In this document: in pieces, positions 16,545 through 25,207 of the stretch
How the letters are laid out: every line of letters starts with the position of its first letter
How positions within the stretch are numbered: position 1 is the first letter of the stretch
Origin: a candidate division WWE3 bacterium GW2011_GWB1_41_6
GTDB taxonomy: Bacteria; Patescibacteriota; WWE3; UBA101185; UBA10185
Assembly (NCBI GenBank): GCA_000997355.1
Contig: LCBS01000002.1
Coordinates: forward strand, 11,144 to 54,983
DNA: 43,840 bases
Direction: 5' to 3'
The notes under the pieces: model-generated
Told to the model about the DNA's origin: nothing
What the model saw: the letters and a program-made list of their open reading frames with translations, nothing else
Databases searched by the model: none
Program-made: the position numbers and the translations under genes

Positions 16545-16604
16545 GAACGAAAAATAAAAATCTTAGGGGGAGGTGTTGAACTATGCGTACTTCCCCCTCT
16601 TTTT
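16453..16604 (+). ncRNA. Possible small RNA or attenuator ending in a strong hairpin
   Basis: This 150-nt stretch has no reading frame of note and ends in a strong intrinsic terminator, yet no protein gene lies upstream on the plus strand for it to terminate. A short untranslated RNA, or an attenuated leader of the LAB_N gene, would explain it. I see no tRNA, tmRNA, SRP or clear 6S features and no convincing promoter, so this is a weak call. Confidence 0.2.
16565..16604 (+). terminator. Intrinsic terminator in a divergent intergenic region
   Basis: AGGGGGAGGT (16565-16574) pairs with ACTTCCCCCT (16589-16598), a ten-base stem with one G-T wobble and a 14-base loop, followed by CTTTTTG. The minus-strand side is also T-rich, so it could work both ways. 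Its position between divergent genes is unexpected. Confidence 0.65.
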
Positions 16605-16610
16605 GCCTTG

Positions 16611-16627
16611 TGATAGTATAAGCAAGT
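16611..16627 (+). promoter_or_regulatory. Extended -10 promoter eight nt before ATG (leaderless)
   Basis: TG-A-TAGTAT (16611-16619) lies just after the hairpin and eight bases before the ATG at 16628. No Shine-Dalgarno is seen. Confidence 0.5.
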
Positions 16628-16987
16628 ATGCTTCAACAGCTTCTTCAATTGATCCAAAAATTTTGGGATCCGTGGATAATATTCGGATTTGCTGCACAGT
16701 TCGTATTTTTCCTTAGATTTGCCGTGCAGTGGTGGGTTTCCGAAAAGAAAAAGGAAAGTGTCATACCCGTAGCATTTTGGTACTTAAGCCTGGTAGGGAC
16801 CGTAATGATACTCGCATACTCCATACGCCAGAAAGATATAGTCTTCATCACCGCGTCCATACTAAACGCAATGATATATATACGTAACCTGTCGCTTATT
16901 CACTCAAAGAAAAAGGCTGAAAAAATTGTAGTAAACCCGACTGACGGTAAGGTAGATAGTACCGTTATTGAATCGTCAAACGATTAG
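16628..16987 (+). CDS. LAB_N-domain (lipid A biosynthesis N-terminal, PQ-loop-like) small membrane protein
   Basis: A 119-aa protein with three hydrophobic segments. It contains WIIFGFAAQFVFFLRFAVQW, WVSEKKKESVIPVAFWYLSL and YSIRQKDIVFITAS, which match the LAB_N domain found at the N-terminus of some lipid A disaccharide synthases and as stand-alone proteins next to DPM-like GT2 and GT39 enzymes. The S-x-x-P-x-x-FW pattern resembles PQ-loop half-transporters, so flipping a polyprenyl-linked sugar is a reasonable guess. It is transcribed alone and its TAG overlaps the stop of the convergent flippase by 4 nt. Lipid A synthesis is unlikely in this lineage. Confidence 0.82.
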   Translation: MLQQLLQLIQKFWDPWIIFGFAAQFVFFLRFAVQWWVSEKKKESVIPVAFWYLSLVGTVMILAYSIRQKDIVFITASILNAMIYIRNLSLIHSKKKAEKIVVNPTDGKVDSTVIESSND

Positions 16988-18447
16988 AACCTTTTTAAAA
17001 CGCTTAATTTCCTAAGCACGAATTGGAAATCCTCTTTATTGTAGAAACGGGCTATGTATGTTCCTGCTATATAAACACCTACCAAGACTATATATAAGGG
17101 TAATTTGATCCATATATTTTCTATGAACCCGATATAGGCTATCGCCAAACCTTCTACTAAAAGTAGAATATGGTCATGAGTTATGAACTTAAATTTCAGC
17201 CTGATTTGCGAAACTGAGATCAGAAGCGCGAAAGATAACAACGCGCCGACTACTAAACCGTAGGCCATAGCCTCAACACTTCCGAGATACATCCGCGCGG
17301 CAAAATAGAAAAGTGCAGTACCGGCTAATAGAACGATGAAACTTGCCACCATTTCTTTCACAAGCTTGGCGGGAATTATCACGCTGGATTTGATTATATT
17401 CACGAACGAATAAAACACGAACGCAAATACCAGGGGAAGTATCAGTGGCATGGACGGATCATATTTAGATCCCCCGACTGCAAGACGTACTATCTCAGGA
17501 GCCCAGAAAACCGCCGAACTTCCTGCAATAACAATAAATGCAAACAGTTTGTTGAAGTTCTGGGAAAATATTCCTTTAAATCCCTCTCTATCATGAACGT
17601 ACTTGTCCGAAAATACGGGTAAATTGACATCCGTTACCGCATCGGATACGTTCATCAGTTTTTTTGAGTAAAGAAGAGCGAATCCAAAATATCCTACAAT
17701 CTCAGCATCAACGCTCAGTCCGAGCAAATTAGGTCCGAGCTTTTCCCAGTTTGTGTAAATGATCTTTACAAGATAAATTCCGATACTAATAGAAAACAGC
17801 TCTCTGAATAACCTCTTGAAATCGTTCTTATCGGGAAGCTCCAACTCACCTCTCATTGGTTTGAATGCCAAATACGATAAGACAATCGTGGCAACAATAT
17901 TAAAACCAAGCAATGCGAAAAAATAACCGTTTACGCGGTACCGATATACAAGTGGAATATACAAAGCAACACTAACCAAGGCAATAAGCGCCTGGTACAG
18001 GAAAAGGTGCTTGAACCTCTTTGTTCCGGCGATCACCGAGTTCAATATACTTTGAAAACCCTGAAATAAAAGGACTACCGCGTAAAGTTTTAACGGAAAT
18101 GAGATTTCAGGGCTGCTGTATATATCTCCGGACAATTTATCGGAGTAGAAGAACAGGCCTATGGCTATTGGAATAGTAACGATATAACGGATTACTACTG
18201 AAGTTATAAAAATCTTAAAGATCTCCTTGTTATCTTTCGCCGCCGAAACTTCCCGCGTACTTGCGGATGCCAACCCCAAATGCTGATATATCCCAAGCGC
18301 CCCTCCAAGAGATACAGCCAGTTGCACCAAACCCCATTCCGGGACGGTAAGCAACCTGACGATAAAAAAGGATTGGATAATACCCAATGCCATCGCTGTA
18401 CCCCGGGATGCGAAGCTTATCACCTGCCATTTAGCAAGATCTCTCAT
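16984..18447 (-). CDS. Wzx-type polysaccharide flippase (MOP/MATE superfamily)
   Basis: A 487-aa protein with about 14 hydrophobic segments and a family-typical N-terminus: SFASRGTAMALGIIQSFFIV, then PEWGLVQLAVSLGGALG, then STREVSAAKDNKEIFK. It would move lipid-linked oligosaccharide to the outer face of the membrane. The ATG overlaps the stop of the DUF2079 gene (ATGA) with a GGAGG inside that gene's last codons, so it is the last gene of the 23980-16984 operon. It is only distantly like the other flippase at 10588-11880, so the two probably serve different glycans. Confidence 0.87.
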   Translation of the reverse strand: MRDLAKWQVISFASRGTAMALGIIQSFFIVRLLTVPEWGLVQLAVSLGGALGIYQHLGLASASTREVSAAKDNKEIFKIFITSVVIRYIVTIPIAIGLFFYSDKLSGDIYSSPEISFPLKLYAVVLLFQGFQSILNSVIAGTKRFKHLFLYQALIALVSVALYIPLVYRYRVNGYFFALLGFNIVATIVLSYLAFKPMRGELELPDKNDFKRLFRELFSISIGIYLVKIIYTNWEKLGPNLLGLSVDAEIVGYFGFALLYSKKLMNVSDAVTDVNLPVFSDKYVHDREGFKGIFSQNFNKLFAFIVIAGSSAVFWAPEIVRLAVGGSKYDPSMPLILPLVFAFVFYSFVNIIKSSVIIPAKLVKEMVASFIVLLAGTALFYFAARMYLGSVEAMAYGLVVGALLSFALLISVSQIRLKFKFITHDHILLLVEGLAIAYIGFIENIWIKLPLYIVLVGVYIAGTYIARFYNKEDFQFVLRKLSVLKRF

Positions 18448-20537
18448 CTAACCTCCACCTCACCTAAGTAAATACTTCTTGTTCTGATTACATTAGAAAT
18501 TCCGGTAAAAACCTGATATTGCCCCGTATCAAGATACGATGGCAGGGCGAGTTCGTTAGTTTCAATGTAATAATGGTCTTCAACCCATTGGCCTAACTGA
18601 ATCAACCCGAACGACGGTAAAGTAGCCACCTGGTAAACTTCACCGGTATCCTTATGAATAAAGGAAAGGAACGAGAAGTAGTCATCCAGTGAATCATCGT
18701 CACGCTTGACGAATACAATCTGAGTCAGAGTAGGTTCTCCCCGGTTTATAACCTCGGGAATTTCATAATCAACAACGGTGAGAGAATTGAATATTTCATA
18801 ATCGAACTTTTCATCGTAAACGAATTTCTCCTGCAGAGGCAGAAGATCCGTTTTGTTGTGCGGGCCGACGTTCTTAAACACGAACAAATTACCGCACCCG
18901 GCCGATATCTGATAATCGGGATTCTTGATCAGATCTCCTACAACGTCGTTTACAAGGTCAAGATTAACATCCAGTATGGTAAGAATTTTCCTGGAGAAGA
19001 CATCCACAATCACGTAATCAGCTTCTTTATAGAGCGCGGGAAAGATCGCATATGTTTCGCGCATGGATAAATGTGCACCAAGGTAATCCGGCCCGGAAAC
19101 AGATGCATCACCTGGGATCATATCAATTACCTTTAAAGCACACTCTCTGTCCTTGTTCTCCAACGGTGTGATCTTAAAAACATCTCCGGGCTTGATGTCC
19201 TCATTCTTGATTATCTCTGTATCGGTCTTGGCAAAAGCGATGCCGGCTACCCTCTTTTGGACAGCTTGTGTAAACCATAGGTATACAGGGTTGTTGTAAG
19301 TATACGAAGTGTAAATGTTCGTGAACAAAATAAAAGCCGATACTCCAATAACAATATGCCTTCCTTTGATGCGATATTTTTTAAAATAGCTATCAGTTAG
19401 TGCGCCGAGAAATCCTATGGAAAATATCGTGGAGAGAAAGATTACCGGCACGATCATGGATATACGGTGATTGTTGATCTCGGCTGTCCCAATCCCGCCT
19501 GCAGTCGTAAGATAATTTATCAAAAAATCCGGAGCCGATATAACCAAAACCGCGGGGGATATGAATGGTAAATACCCTACGGGTTCAAAGGTCCGTCTCA
19601 GGTTATCCATCTTATCCCCGCCAAAGAATACTCTCACTAAAGTTTCCGGTTGGATAATCATATTGATTATTACTTCGCTATAAGAATCCCCAAACGCATC
19701 ATATCTGGATAAGAAATAATTAGGTTTAGTGACGTCCCGTGTCAGGTCGGACCCGATCCCAATCGTTTGCGCGAATCTCTCGTAACCTTCGATCCTATAG
19801 TGGGCATAGTAGGGAATTATTACAAAAAAATTAATAACAAACCAGATTATTCCTACTGCAAACATAGTAAACCCTAGTTTCTTGTTATTCCTGAAAAGCC
19901 AAATGAAAATCCCGTAAAGGGAAACATATAGAGGAAGTTGCTCTTTGCCAAATATTGTTAATACCAGCAAAGACCAAAATATAATTAAACCTTTTCCTGT
20001 GATACTCCCCATTTTGTACATTTTCTCGTAAAGATAAAAAGCTGCCAGAAAGAATGGTATTACAACCGTTACTCCGTGAAAACCTGTCCACGCCGTCAGA
20101 AAACCAACCGCGGGATAGAATAAGAATGCTACGCTAAGCAATAACGCTGCGGTACGGGACCCAAGTTCCAGTTCCGCGATCTTGTAGATTAAAAAGGCGC
20201 TGCCTATCACCAACACCAACTGAGACACTACTAAAGTCATAGGGTGCTGAAATAACGCAAAGATAGGCACAAACAATAAAAGTATAGGGTCGACGTGGCT
20301 CATTGACCAGCGGGGGAGGTTCGTTCCAAAATAATCGGTCATATATAAAACTCTTCCGTGAAGCGTATTCCAAACCATTTGGGTCATATTACCCAGATCG
20401 AACTTTCCGAAGTCGAAGTTATTGTAACGAAAAAAATTTATCCTTAGATTAACCAGCAACACGACTACGGAAACCGCGCTAAGTGTAATGATATGGATGT
20501 AAGATCTGATCAGATTTCTTATCTTTGTAAAGTTCAT
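18444..20537 (-). CDS. DUF2079 polytopic membrane protein (putative GT-C-like enzyme)
   Basis: A 697-aa protein. After the first membrane helix comes NNFDFGKFDLGNMTQMVWNT, then LHGRVLY and WSMSHVDPILLLFVPIFAL, and later GFLTAWTGFHGVTVVIPFF, which are the landmarks of DUF2079. The N-terminal 450 residues hold about ten membrane segments. The last 230 residues are soluble and probably outside the cell. DUF2079 proteins have a GT-C-like layout, and FDLGxxxQ may play the part of the catalytic loop, though no activity is established to my knowledge. It follows a polyprenyl-phosphate-sugar-synthase-like GT2 by 15 nt, which suits that role. Confidence 0.82.
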   Translation of the reverse strand: MNFTKIRNLIRSYIHIITLSAVSVVVLLVNLRINFFRYNNFDFGKFDLGNMTQMVWNTLHGRVLYMTDYFGTNLPRWSMSHVDPILLLFVPIFALFQHPMTLVVSQLVLVIGSAFLIYKIAELELGSRTAALLLSVAFLFYPAVGFLTAWTGFHGVTVVIPFFLAAFYLYEKMYKMGSITGKGLIIFWSLLVLTIFGKEQLPLYVSLYGIFIWLFRNNKKLGFTMFAVGIIWFVINFFVIIPYYAHYRIEGYERFAQTIGIGSDLTRDVTKPNYFLSRYDAFGDSYSEVIINMIIQPETLVRVFFGGDKMDNLRRTFEPVGYLPFISPAVLVISAPDFLINYLTTAGGIGTAEINNHRISMIVPVIFLSTIFSIGFLGALTDSYFKKYRIKGRHIVIGVSAFILFTNIYTSYTYNNPVYLWFTQAVQKRVAGIAFAKTDTEIIKNEDIKPGDVFKITPLENKDRECALKVIDMIPGDASVSGPDYLGAHLSMRETYAIFPALYKEADYVIVDVFSRKILTILDVNLDLVNDVVGDLIKNPDYQISAGCGNLFVFKNVGPHNKTDLLPLQEKFVYDEKFDYEIFNSLTVVDYEIPEVINRGEPTLTQIVFVKRDDDSLDDYFSFLSFIHKDTGEVYQVATLPSFGLIQLGQWVEDHYYIETNELALPSYLDTGQYQVFTGISNVIRTRSIYLGEVEVR

Positions 20538-20552
20538 ATTTTGTAATGCGCC

Positions 20553-21239
20553 TTAGTCAACAAACCTATATTTGATCAAAGTGTAAAGCGCTGAGATACC
20601 GTCTTTCCAGGTGATCTTCTTGCCTTCACTGAAACTTCTTCCTTTATAGCTGATGGGAACTTCCCTGATCCTCATTTTGGATTTTAATATCTTTGCGGTG
20701 ATCTCAGGTTCGAAATTAAACCGTGATGACCTTATATTTATATTGCGTACAAAATCCCCGGGCAAAAGTTTGTAACAGGTTTCCATATCGGTCAGAAGTA
20801 CTCCGTATAGAACATTGGTAACCAATGTCAAAAGTTTGTTTCCCCAATAATGCAAACTGGACATATCCTCATAGTTCCCTGAAAAACGTGAGCCGTATAC
20901 CACACTTACATTTTCCTCTTCAAGTCCTCTGATAAGTTTTAAATAATCCTGAGGGTCATATTCCAAGTCGGCATCCTGCACGATCACATAATCTCCTGTC
21001 GTCTGTTTAAAACCATCCCGCAGTGCCGCTCCTTTGCCCTCGTTTGTTTTCTTGAAAAAAATCTTAAGGTCGGGCTGATCATTCCCTATCTGTCTTAAGA
21101 TACCTATGGAACCATCGGTAGAAGCATCGTCGACTAGAATAATCTCCACATCCAAACCTTCAACTGCTTTCACTTTTTCGATGATCTCTTTTAATGTGGT
21201 TTTTTCGTTATAAACCGGTATTACTACAGAAAGTTTCAT
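20553..21239 (-). CDS. Family 2 glycosyltransferase, DPM/DPG-synthase-like
   Basis: A 228-aa GT-A protein with MKLSVVIPVYNEKTT, ILVDDASTDGS, GKGAALRDGFKQTTGDYVIV, QDADLEYDP (the DXD site) and YGSRFSGN, then METCYKLLPGDFVRNI. This pattern defines the DPM_DPG-synthase-like group, which makes polyprenyl-phosphate mannose or glucose from the GDP- or UDP-sugar. It has no C-terminal membrane helices. It sits between a GT-C gene and the DUF2079 gene, which would be the users of its product on the other side of the membrane. Confidence 0.87.
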   Translation of the reverse strand: MKLSVVIPVYNEKTTLKEIIEKVKAVEGLDVEIILVDDASTDGSIGILRQIGNDQPDLKIFFKKTNEGKGAALRDGFKQTTGDYVIVQDADLEYDPQDYLKLIRGLEEENVSVVYGSRFSGNYEDMSSLHYWGNKLLTLVTNVLYGVLLTDMETCYKLLPGDFVRNINIRSSRFNFEPEITAKILKSKMRIREVPISYKGRSFSEGKKITWKDGISALYTLIKYRFVD

Positions 21240-21272
21240 GAAGCGGCTTTCTAGTACAATGTCGTACCTAAG

Positions 21273-22844
21273 TTACAGCACTCGTACAATTTTAGCAAAA
21301 AATACCTTGCCATTTACTTCGTACTCAAAATTCCTGATCTCATCCAGATACGGCCTTTGATTTATATCCAGCGTCATATCGGTGTTATGTTCGTTGGTCA
21401 GGATCAGGTAATCAAATCCCAGTTCTTTTAGCCTGGATTCCTCAAGGTCAGCTTTTTTATCATATGGGTAAAAGACACCACGCACCTTTTCATTTGCACG
21501 GCGGTCGTTCAAATACCAGTTCGAGACGCTGCTAACGTCGTTATAGGCAATCAAACCTTCGAGGTTTTCTGATGCGTACTCAGTTGCGTTCTTAATTGAA
21601 ATAAAGTTATCTTTATGAAGCCAAATTGTCGCTCCTGACCAGATCATTAATGTTATAAAGGTACTAAAAACGAACAAATTATATTTTCTATTTAATATAG
21701 AATGAACGGAGAAGAGATATATCAGGAGCACGAGCAGAAGCAGAGGTTTATACAGCACTAAAAACTGCAGTTTCAAAAAGTACTGGGATAGGGGATAGAT
21801 CACTATCAACGTCGTTAAACCTAGTAGGGGAGTGAGAGGTGTTTTTTGGAGTTGGTCAAAATAGGTACGTGCTGAAACCGCCAAAAATATTATCAAAAAA
21901 GGAATTACCGGAACAAATAACCTCGGAACCGCAGCAGGCCACAATAATACCAGAATTAGCTCTATTAACACGAAAACCCCGATCCCTATATCCCCTACCG
22001 CTAACGAAAAAATCTTATGGATGTCGTTAAATATGAAATACCACGCCCATATAACACCAAAAACAAATAGCATAGAGATTACAAATATAGCTAATGTTTT
22101 TAAATCATAAGCACGGGAGGAAGGCTCATCAAAATAACTTGAGCTCAAAGGGTTCCTATAGAACCAGTAAGGCGATACAGTCGCAAAAAATCCCGCAATG
22201 TATCCGGTTAATAAGGGCAAACGTTTAAGAAAATCTTGTTTGGATAGAATATCAACAATTCTAAACTTCTCTGCAAAATAGATGCCCAGAGCCAGTGAGC
22301 CAAAGAGAATATAACCCTCAAATCTTGTGAGTATGGATAAACCCGCAATAATTCCTAAAACCGCGGCAAGACGTATGTTCATACTATCCTTGTGCTTTTC
22401 TAGCAGGTAGAACGCAAGCATTACCAATAAAGTAAACGGTACATCCGCGTAAATGCGTAACGACCAGTACAGATAAACAGGATTAAGAGCAAAAAGCAGC
22501 AGGGCAAGATTTTTGTATTTATCTTCTTTTAAATATAGCTGCGTTAGTTTGTAAAACACCCCAAATGAAGCGATACTGACAGACAGCATAAAGATCCTAC
22601 CCCAAAGTATCTGGTCAACACTTCCGGGACGCAATGCAAGCAGTACCGAAAATAGGGGCGGTCTCTTTTCATCAGCAGGGTAATTTAAATTCCTGATATA
22701 CTCAGAAGCCCGTAGTATACGGTAGCTATCCCCCCACTCAGCGGTATTTACATTAAGTAGCAGTAAATGGGTTAACAAAAAAAGTAGAAAAACCAAGACA
22801 GTTTTATTTTTTAATACATTTTTAAGCATTGTATAAAAGGGCAT
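21273..22844 (-). CDS. GT-C membrane glycosyltransferase (GT39/PMT-2-like)
   Basis: A 523-aa polytopic protein with a first outside loop WGDSYRILRASEYIRNL, YPADEKRPPLFSVLLAL, then LYWSLRIYADVPFTLLVMLAF and SILTRFEGYILFG, which follow the PMT_2 pattern (an acidic residue early in the loop, the R-P-P-L-F motif, and the D-V-P motif in the next loop). The last 120 residues are soluble. The start overlaps the previous stop as TAATG. A second in-frame ATG five codons on is possible. It probably uses the polyprenyl-linked sugar made by the next gene. Confidence 0.8.
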   Translation of the reverse strand: MPFYTMLKNVLKNKTVLVFLLFLLTHLLLLNVNTAEWGDSYRILRASEYIRNLNYPADEKRPPLFSVLLALRPGSVDQILWGRIFMLSVSIASFGVFYKLTQLYLKEDKYKNLALLLFALNPVYLYWSLRIYADVPFTLLVMLAFYLLEKHKDSMNIRLAAVLGIIAGLSILTRFEGYILFGSLALGIYFAEKFRIVDILSKQDFLKRLPLLTGYIAGFFATVSPYWFYRNPLSSSYFDEPSSRAYDLKTLAIFVISMLFVFGVIWAWYFIFNDIHKIFSLAVGDIGIGVFVLIELILVLLWPAAVPRLFVPVIPFLIIFLAVSARTYFDQLQKTPLTPLLGLTTLIVIYPLSQYFLKLQFLVLYKPLLLLVLLIYLFSVHSILNRKYNLFVFSTFITLMIWSGATIWLHKDNFISIKNATEYASENLEGLIAYNDVSSVSNWYLNDRRANEKVRGVFYPYDKKADLEESRLKELGFDYLILTNEHNTDMTLDINQRPYLDEIRNFEYEVNGKVFFAKIVRVL

Positions 22845-23980
22845 TAACTTCCGGTTACCTTCTCAAATACGCTCAACGTTTCACGTGCGGTATTCTCCCA
22901 GGTGCGGTGGGCGGCAATTTCTTTAGCTTTTTCGACCATCCCCTGGTTATATTCCCCATGCATGAGAGACTTAACTTTATTTTTTATATCTTCCGCGTCT
23001 TCCGGATTCACGTACCATACACTATCACCTGCCAGTTCCGTATATGCTTCAATACTTGACACTATCGCAGGAACTTCGGACGCCATAGCCTCGAGCAAAG
23101 GCAATCCAAAGCCTTCTTCAAAAGAGGTACTAACATATGCCCTCGCTCCGGACAGTAAAGGCGGCAGATCGCTATCCTCTACTCTTCCAAGAAATAATAC
23201 ATTATTTTGAACATGGAAACGCTCCGGAGCCCTAAGCGATTCCTCATAATCCCATCCCTTTTTCCCCACAACCACCAACTTAAAATCCATTCCACCCAAT
23301 TCCTTTAAGGCCAGCGAGAAACCTTCTATCAACTTCGGGAGGTTTTTCCTGGGCTGGATTGTGGAAATGAATAAAAGATAACGGCCGGTTAGTCCATACC
23401 TTTCACGGACGGTACTGATTTCTTCATCGGGATATTTTCGGAATATACCACTGACCCCTTCGGGTACAACTGTAATTTTCGATTCCGGTATCCCCCAATT
23501 CTTTTCAAGTATCATTTTTCTGGTGTGGTTAGAAGGTACTATCAATATCTCTGCGTATTTTGCAACAAACCATTCTGGTTTTCCCAAAGATAATTTCCTG
23601 ATCAAGTTTCCTGAAGTTCCGGCATAGTTATATTCCAAACCATGGATCATTCCCACTGTCTTCATTCCGGGTTTTCTGATCATAGGCATTGTATGAACCG
23701 CCGTAAAAAATACATCGGGTGTGTCTCTATAAAGAGCTTTCATCAATCCTGTCTGCGTCCACGATAAACTCTTATCTATAACTTTGTAAGAAAAGTTGGG
23801 ATTCTCATCTGTAAGATTTTGCCAAAAGACCGCGTCAGGTTCAGCGGGAAAATACAGGGTGTATAAGTTCGTGTTATCTGCTTCTGCCAAAGCGCGTATC
23901 AGGTTTATGGTATATAGTTCGGGACCGGCAGGTTCGTTAGTGAGCAGCATCTGTCCGTTAATCCCAATTTTCTTCTGCAT
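22844..23980 (-). CDS. Family 4 (GT-B) glycosyltransferase, first gene of its operon
   Basis: A 378-aa protein with the mannosyltransferase-like N-terminus KIGINGQMLLTNEPAGPELYTINLI, a Rossmann strand at RYLLFISTIQPRKNLPKLIE, and the donor site TSFEEGFGLPLLEAMASEVP, in which the two Glu of EGFGLPLLE are catalytic/UDP- or GDP-sugar-binding. This fits the WbpY/MtfB-type GT4 group. The ATG has a TATAAT six bases upstream and no Shine-Dalgarno, so it heads the operon GT4, GT-C, GT2, DUF2079, flippase with a probable leaderless mRNA. Confidence 0.87.
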   Translation of the reverse strand: MQKKIGINGQMLLTNEPAGPELYTINLIRALAEADNTNLYTLYFPAEPDAVFWQNLTDENPNFSYKVIDKSLSWTQTGLMKALYRDTPDVFFTAVHTMPMIRKPGMKTVGMIHGLEYNYAGTSGNLIRKLSLGKPEWFVAKYAEILIVPSNHTRKMILEKNWGIPESKITVVPEGVSGIFRKYPDEEISTVRERYGLTGRYLLFISTIQPRKNLPKLIEGFSLALKELGGMDFKLVVVGKKGWDYEESLRAPERFHVQNNVLFLGRVEDSDLPPLLSGARAYVSTSFEEGFGLPLLEAMASEVPAIVSSIEAYTELAGDSVWYVNPEDAEDIKNKVKSLMHGEYNQGMVEKAKEIAAHRTWENTARETLSVFEKVTGS

Positions 23981-23992
23981 AACGCAATTATA
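23981..23992 (-). promoter_or_regulatory. TATAAT box six nt before ATG (leaderless promoter)
   Basis: On the minus strand a perfect TATAAT (23987-23992) is followed by six bases and ATG. The divergent partner promoter is about 65 nt away. The remaining bases of 23993-24055 show no clear -35 and no other signal. Confidence 0.6.
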
Positions 23993-24055
23993 GACGTTGC
24001 GGCCGAACCTAGCTACACTTACCGCCTCAACCCACGTAATTTATAACAACCGGCG

Positions 24056-24070
24056 TGATAAAATAGTCGT
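24056..24070 (+). promoter_or_regulatory. Extended -10 promoter six nt before ATG (leaderless)
   Basis: TG-A-TAAAAT (24056-24064) is followed by six bases and the ATG at 24071. There is no Shine-Dalgarno. Confidence 0.55.
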
Positions 24071-25207
24071 ATGAGAACTATCGGAATAGATGCCAGATTT
24101 TACGGTGAGGCCGGGCCGGGCAGGTACGTTAAATCCATAATCCAACACCTGGAAAGATCGGATAACGTAAATATGTACATCGTATTCCTTAGGGATAGGG
24201 GTATGGATGATTACATTCCGCAGAACCCGAACTTTAAAAAAGTCCGCGCTCATTTCAAGTGGTATTCCTTCGAAGAGCAAGTCAATTTCCTTTTTTTGCT
24301 CCTAAGACAAAACCTGGATATTTTATACATACCTCATTTTAATATTCCTATCCTCTACCCCGGTAAACTGGTAACGGCTATTCCTGACATTATAATGCAC
24401 ACATACAGTACAGAAAAAGGCACGACTTTACCTAAACCATACTTTAGATTTAAAAAATGGGTTTACAAAATGGTTGTACTTTGGGCGACTTTCCGTTCAA
24501 AGAAAGTTATTGTTCCGTCAAACGATACTCTTAACGATTTCAGAAAAGTATATCCTTTTATTTCCAAACAAAAGTACGTCCTTGCACCTGAAGGCGTAGA
24601 CCCCGAACTACTAACACAGACAACGGGCGAGCCCACGGAAGTTCTGGCAAAGCACGGTATTGAAAAACCTTTTCTACTGTATATAAGCAGTTTTTACGAA
24701 CACAAGAACGTACCGGCGCTACTGGGTGCATTCAAAATCTTAACGGAACAATATAATTTCACCGGACAATTAGTTTTAATAGGAAAAAAGGATAAATTTT
24801 CAGAAGAGATAGAAAAGCAGATCAAAGAAAAAGGGTTGTACGGACGTGTTCTGATGCCGGGTTCCACAAGCTATGTAACGGATACAGATACAGTGGTTTT
24901 GCGCAAGGAAGCCGAAGTGTACGTCTTTCCGTCATTAAAAGAAGGTTTCAGCCTGACACCGATGGAGGCGCAGGCTTTCAGTCTGGCTGCGGTCATATCA
25001 GACATTCCATGCCACCGTGAGATCTACGGAGACTCAGTTCTTTATTTTGACCCTCACAACCCTCATGAAATTGCGGAGCGGATCAACCAGGTTCTATTAG
25101 ACACCAACTTAAAACAACAGCTAATCGAAAAAGGCTCTGAACTGATTAATAAATATAATTGGAATGAGACAGCCCGTATTACTAAGGAAGTATTCAATGA
25201 GGTATAA
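24071..25207 (+). CDS. Family 4 (GT-B) glycosyltransferase
   Basis: A 378-aa GT-B protein beginning MRTIGIDARFYGEAGPGRYVKSI, the mannosyltransferase-type N-terminus (G-x-G-R-Y). It continues with FLLYISSFYEHKNVPALLGA, QLVLIGKKDKF and the donor site PSLKEGFSLTPMEAQAFSLA, where EGFSLTPME is the E-x7-E motif. It has the same length and layout as the divergent GT4 at 22844-23980, so the two may have come from a duplication or work in sequence. The 3' end overlaps the convergent GT4 by 14 nt with no terminator. Sugar and linkage are unknown. Confidence 0.87.
   Translation: MRTIGIDARFYGEAGPGRYVKSIIQHLERSDNVNMYIVFLRDRGMDDYIPQNPNFKKVRAHFKWYSFEEQVNFLFLLLRQNLDILYIPHFNIPILYPGKLVTAIPDIIMHTYSTEKGTTLPKPYFRFKKWVYKMVVLWATFRSKKVIVPSNDTLNDFRKVYPFISKQKYVLAPEGVDPELLTQTTGEPTEVLAKHGIEKPFLLYISSFYEHKNVPALLGAFKILTEQYNFTGQLVLIGKKDKFSEEIEKQIKEKGLYGRVLMPGSTSYVTDTDTVVLRKEAEVYVFPSLKEGFSLTPMEAQAFSLAAVISDIPCHREIYGDSVLYFDPHNPHEIAERINQVLLDTNLKQQLIEKGSELINKYNWNETARITKEVFNEV

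Noticed and set aside
16453-16604. 6S RNA, tmRNA or SRP RNA
   Set aside because: I could not see a closed 6S-type hairpin with central bubble, a tmRNA CCA end or tag, or the SRP tetraloop motif. It is kept only as an unnamed candidate.
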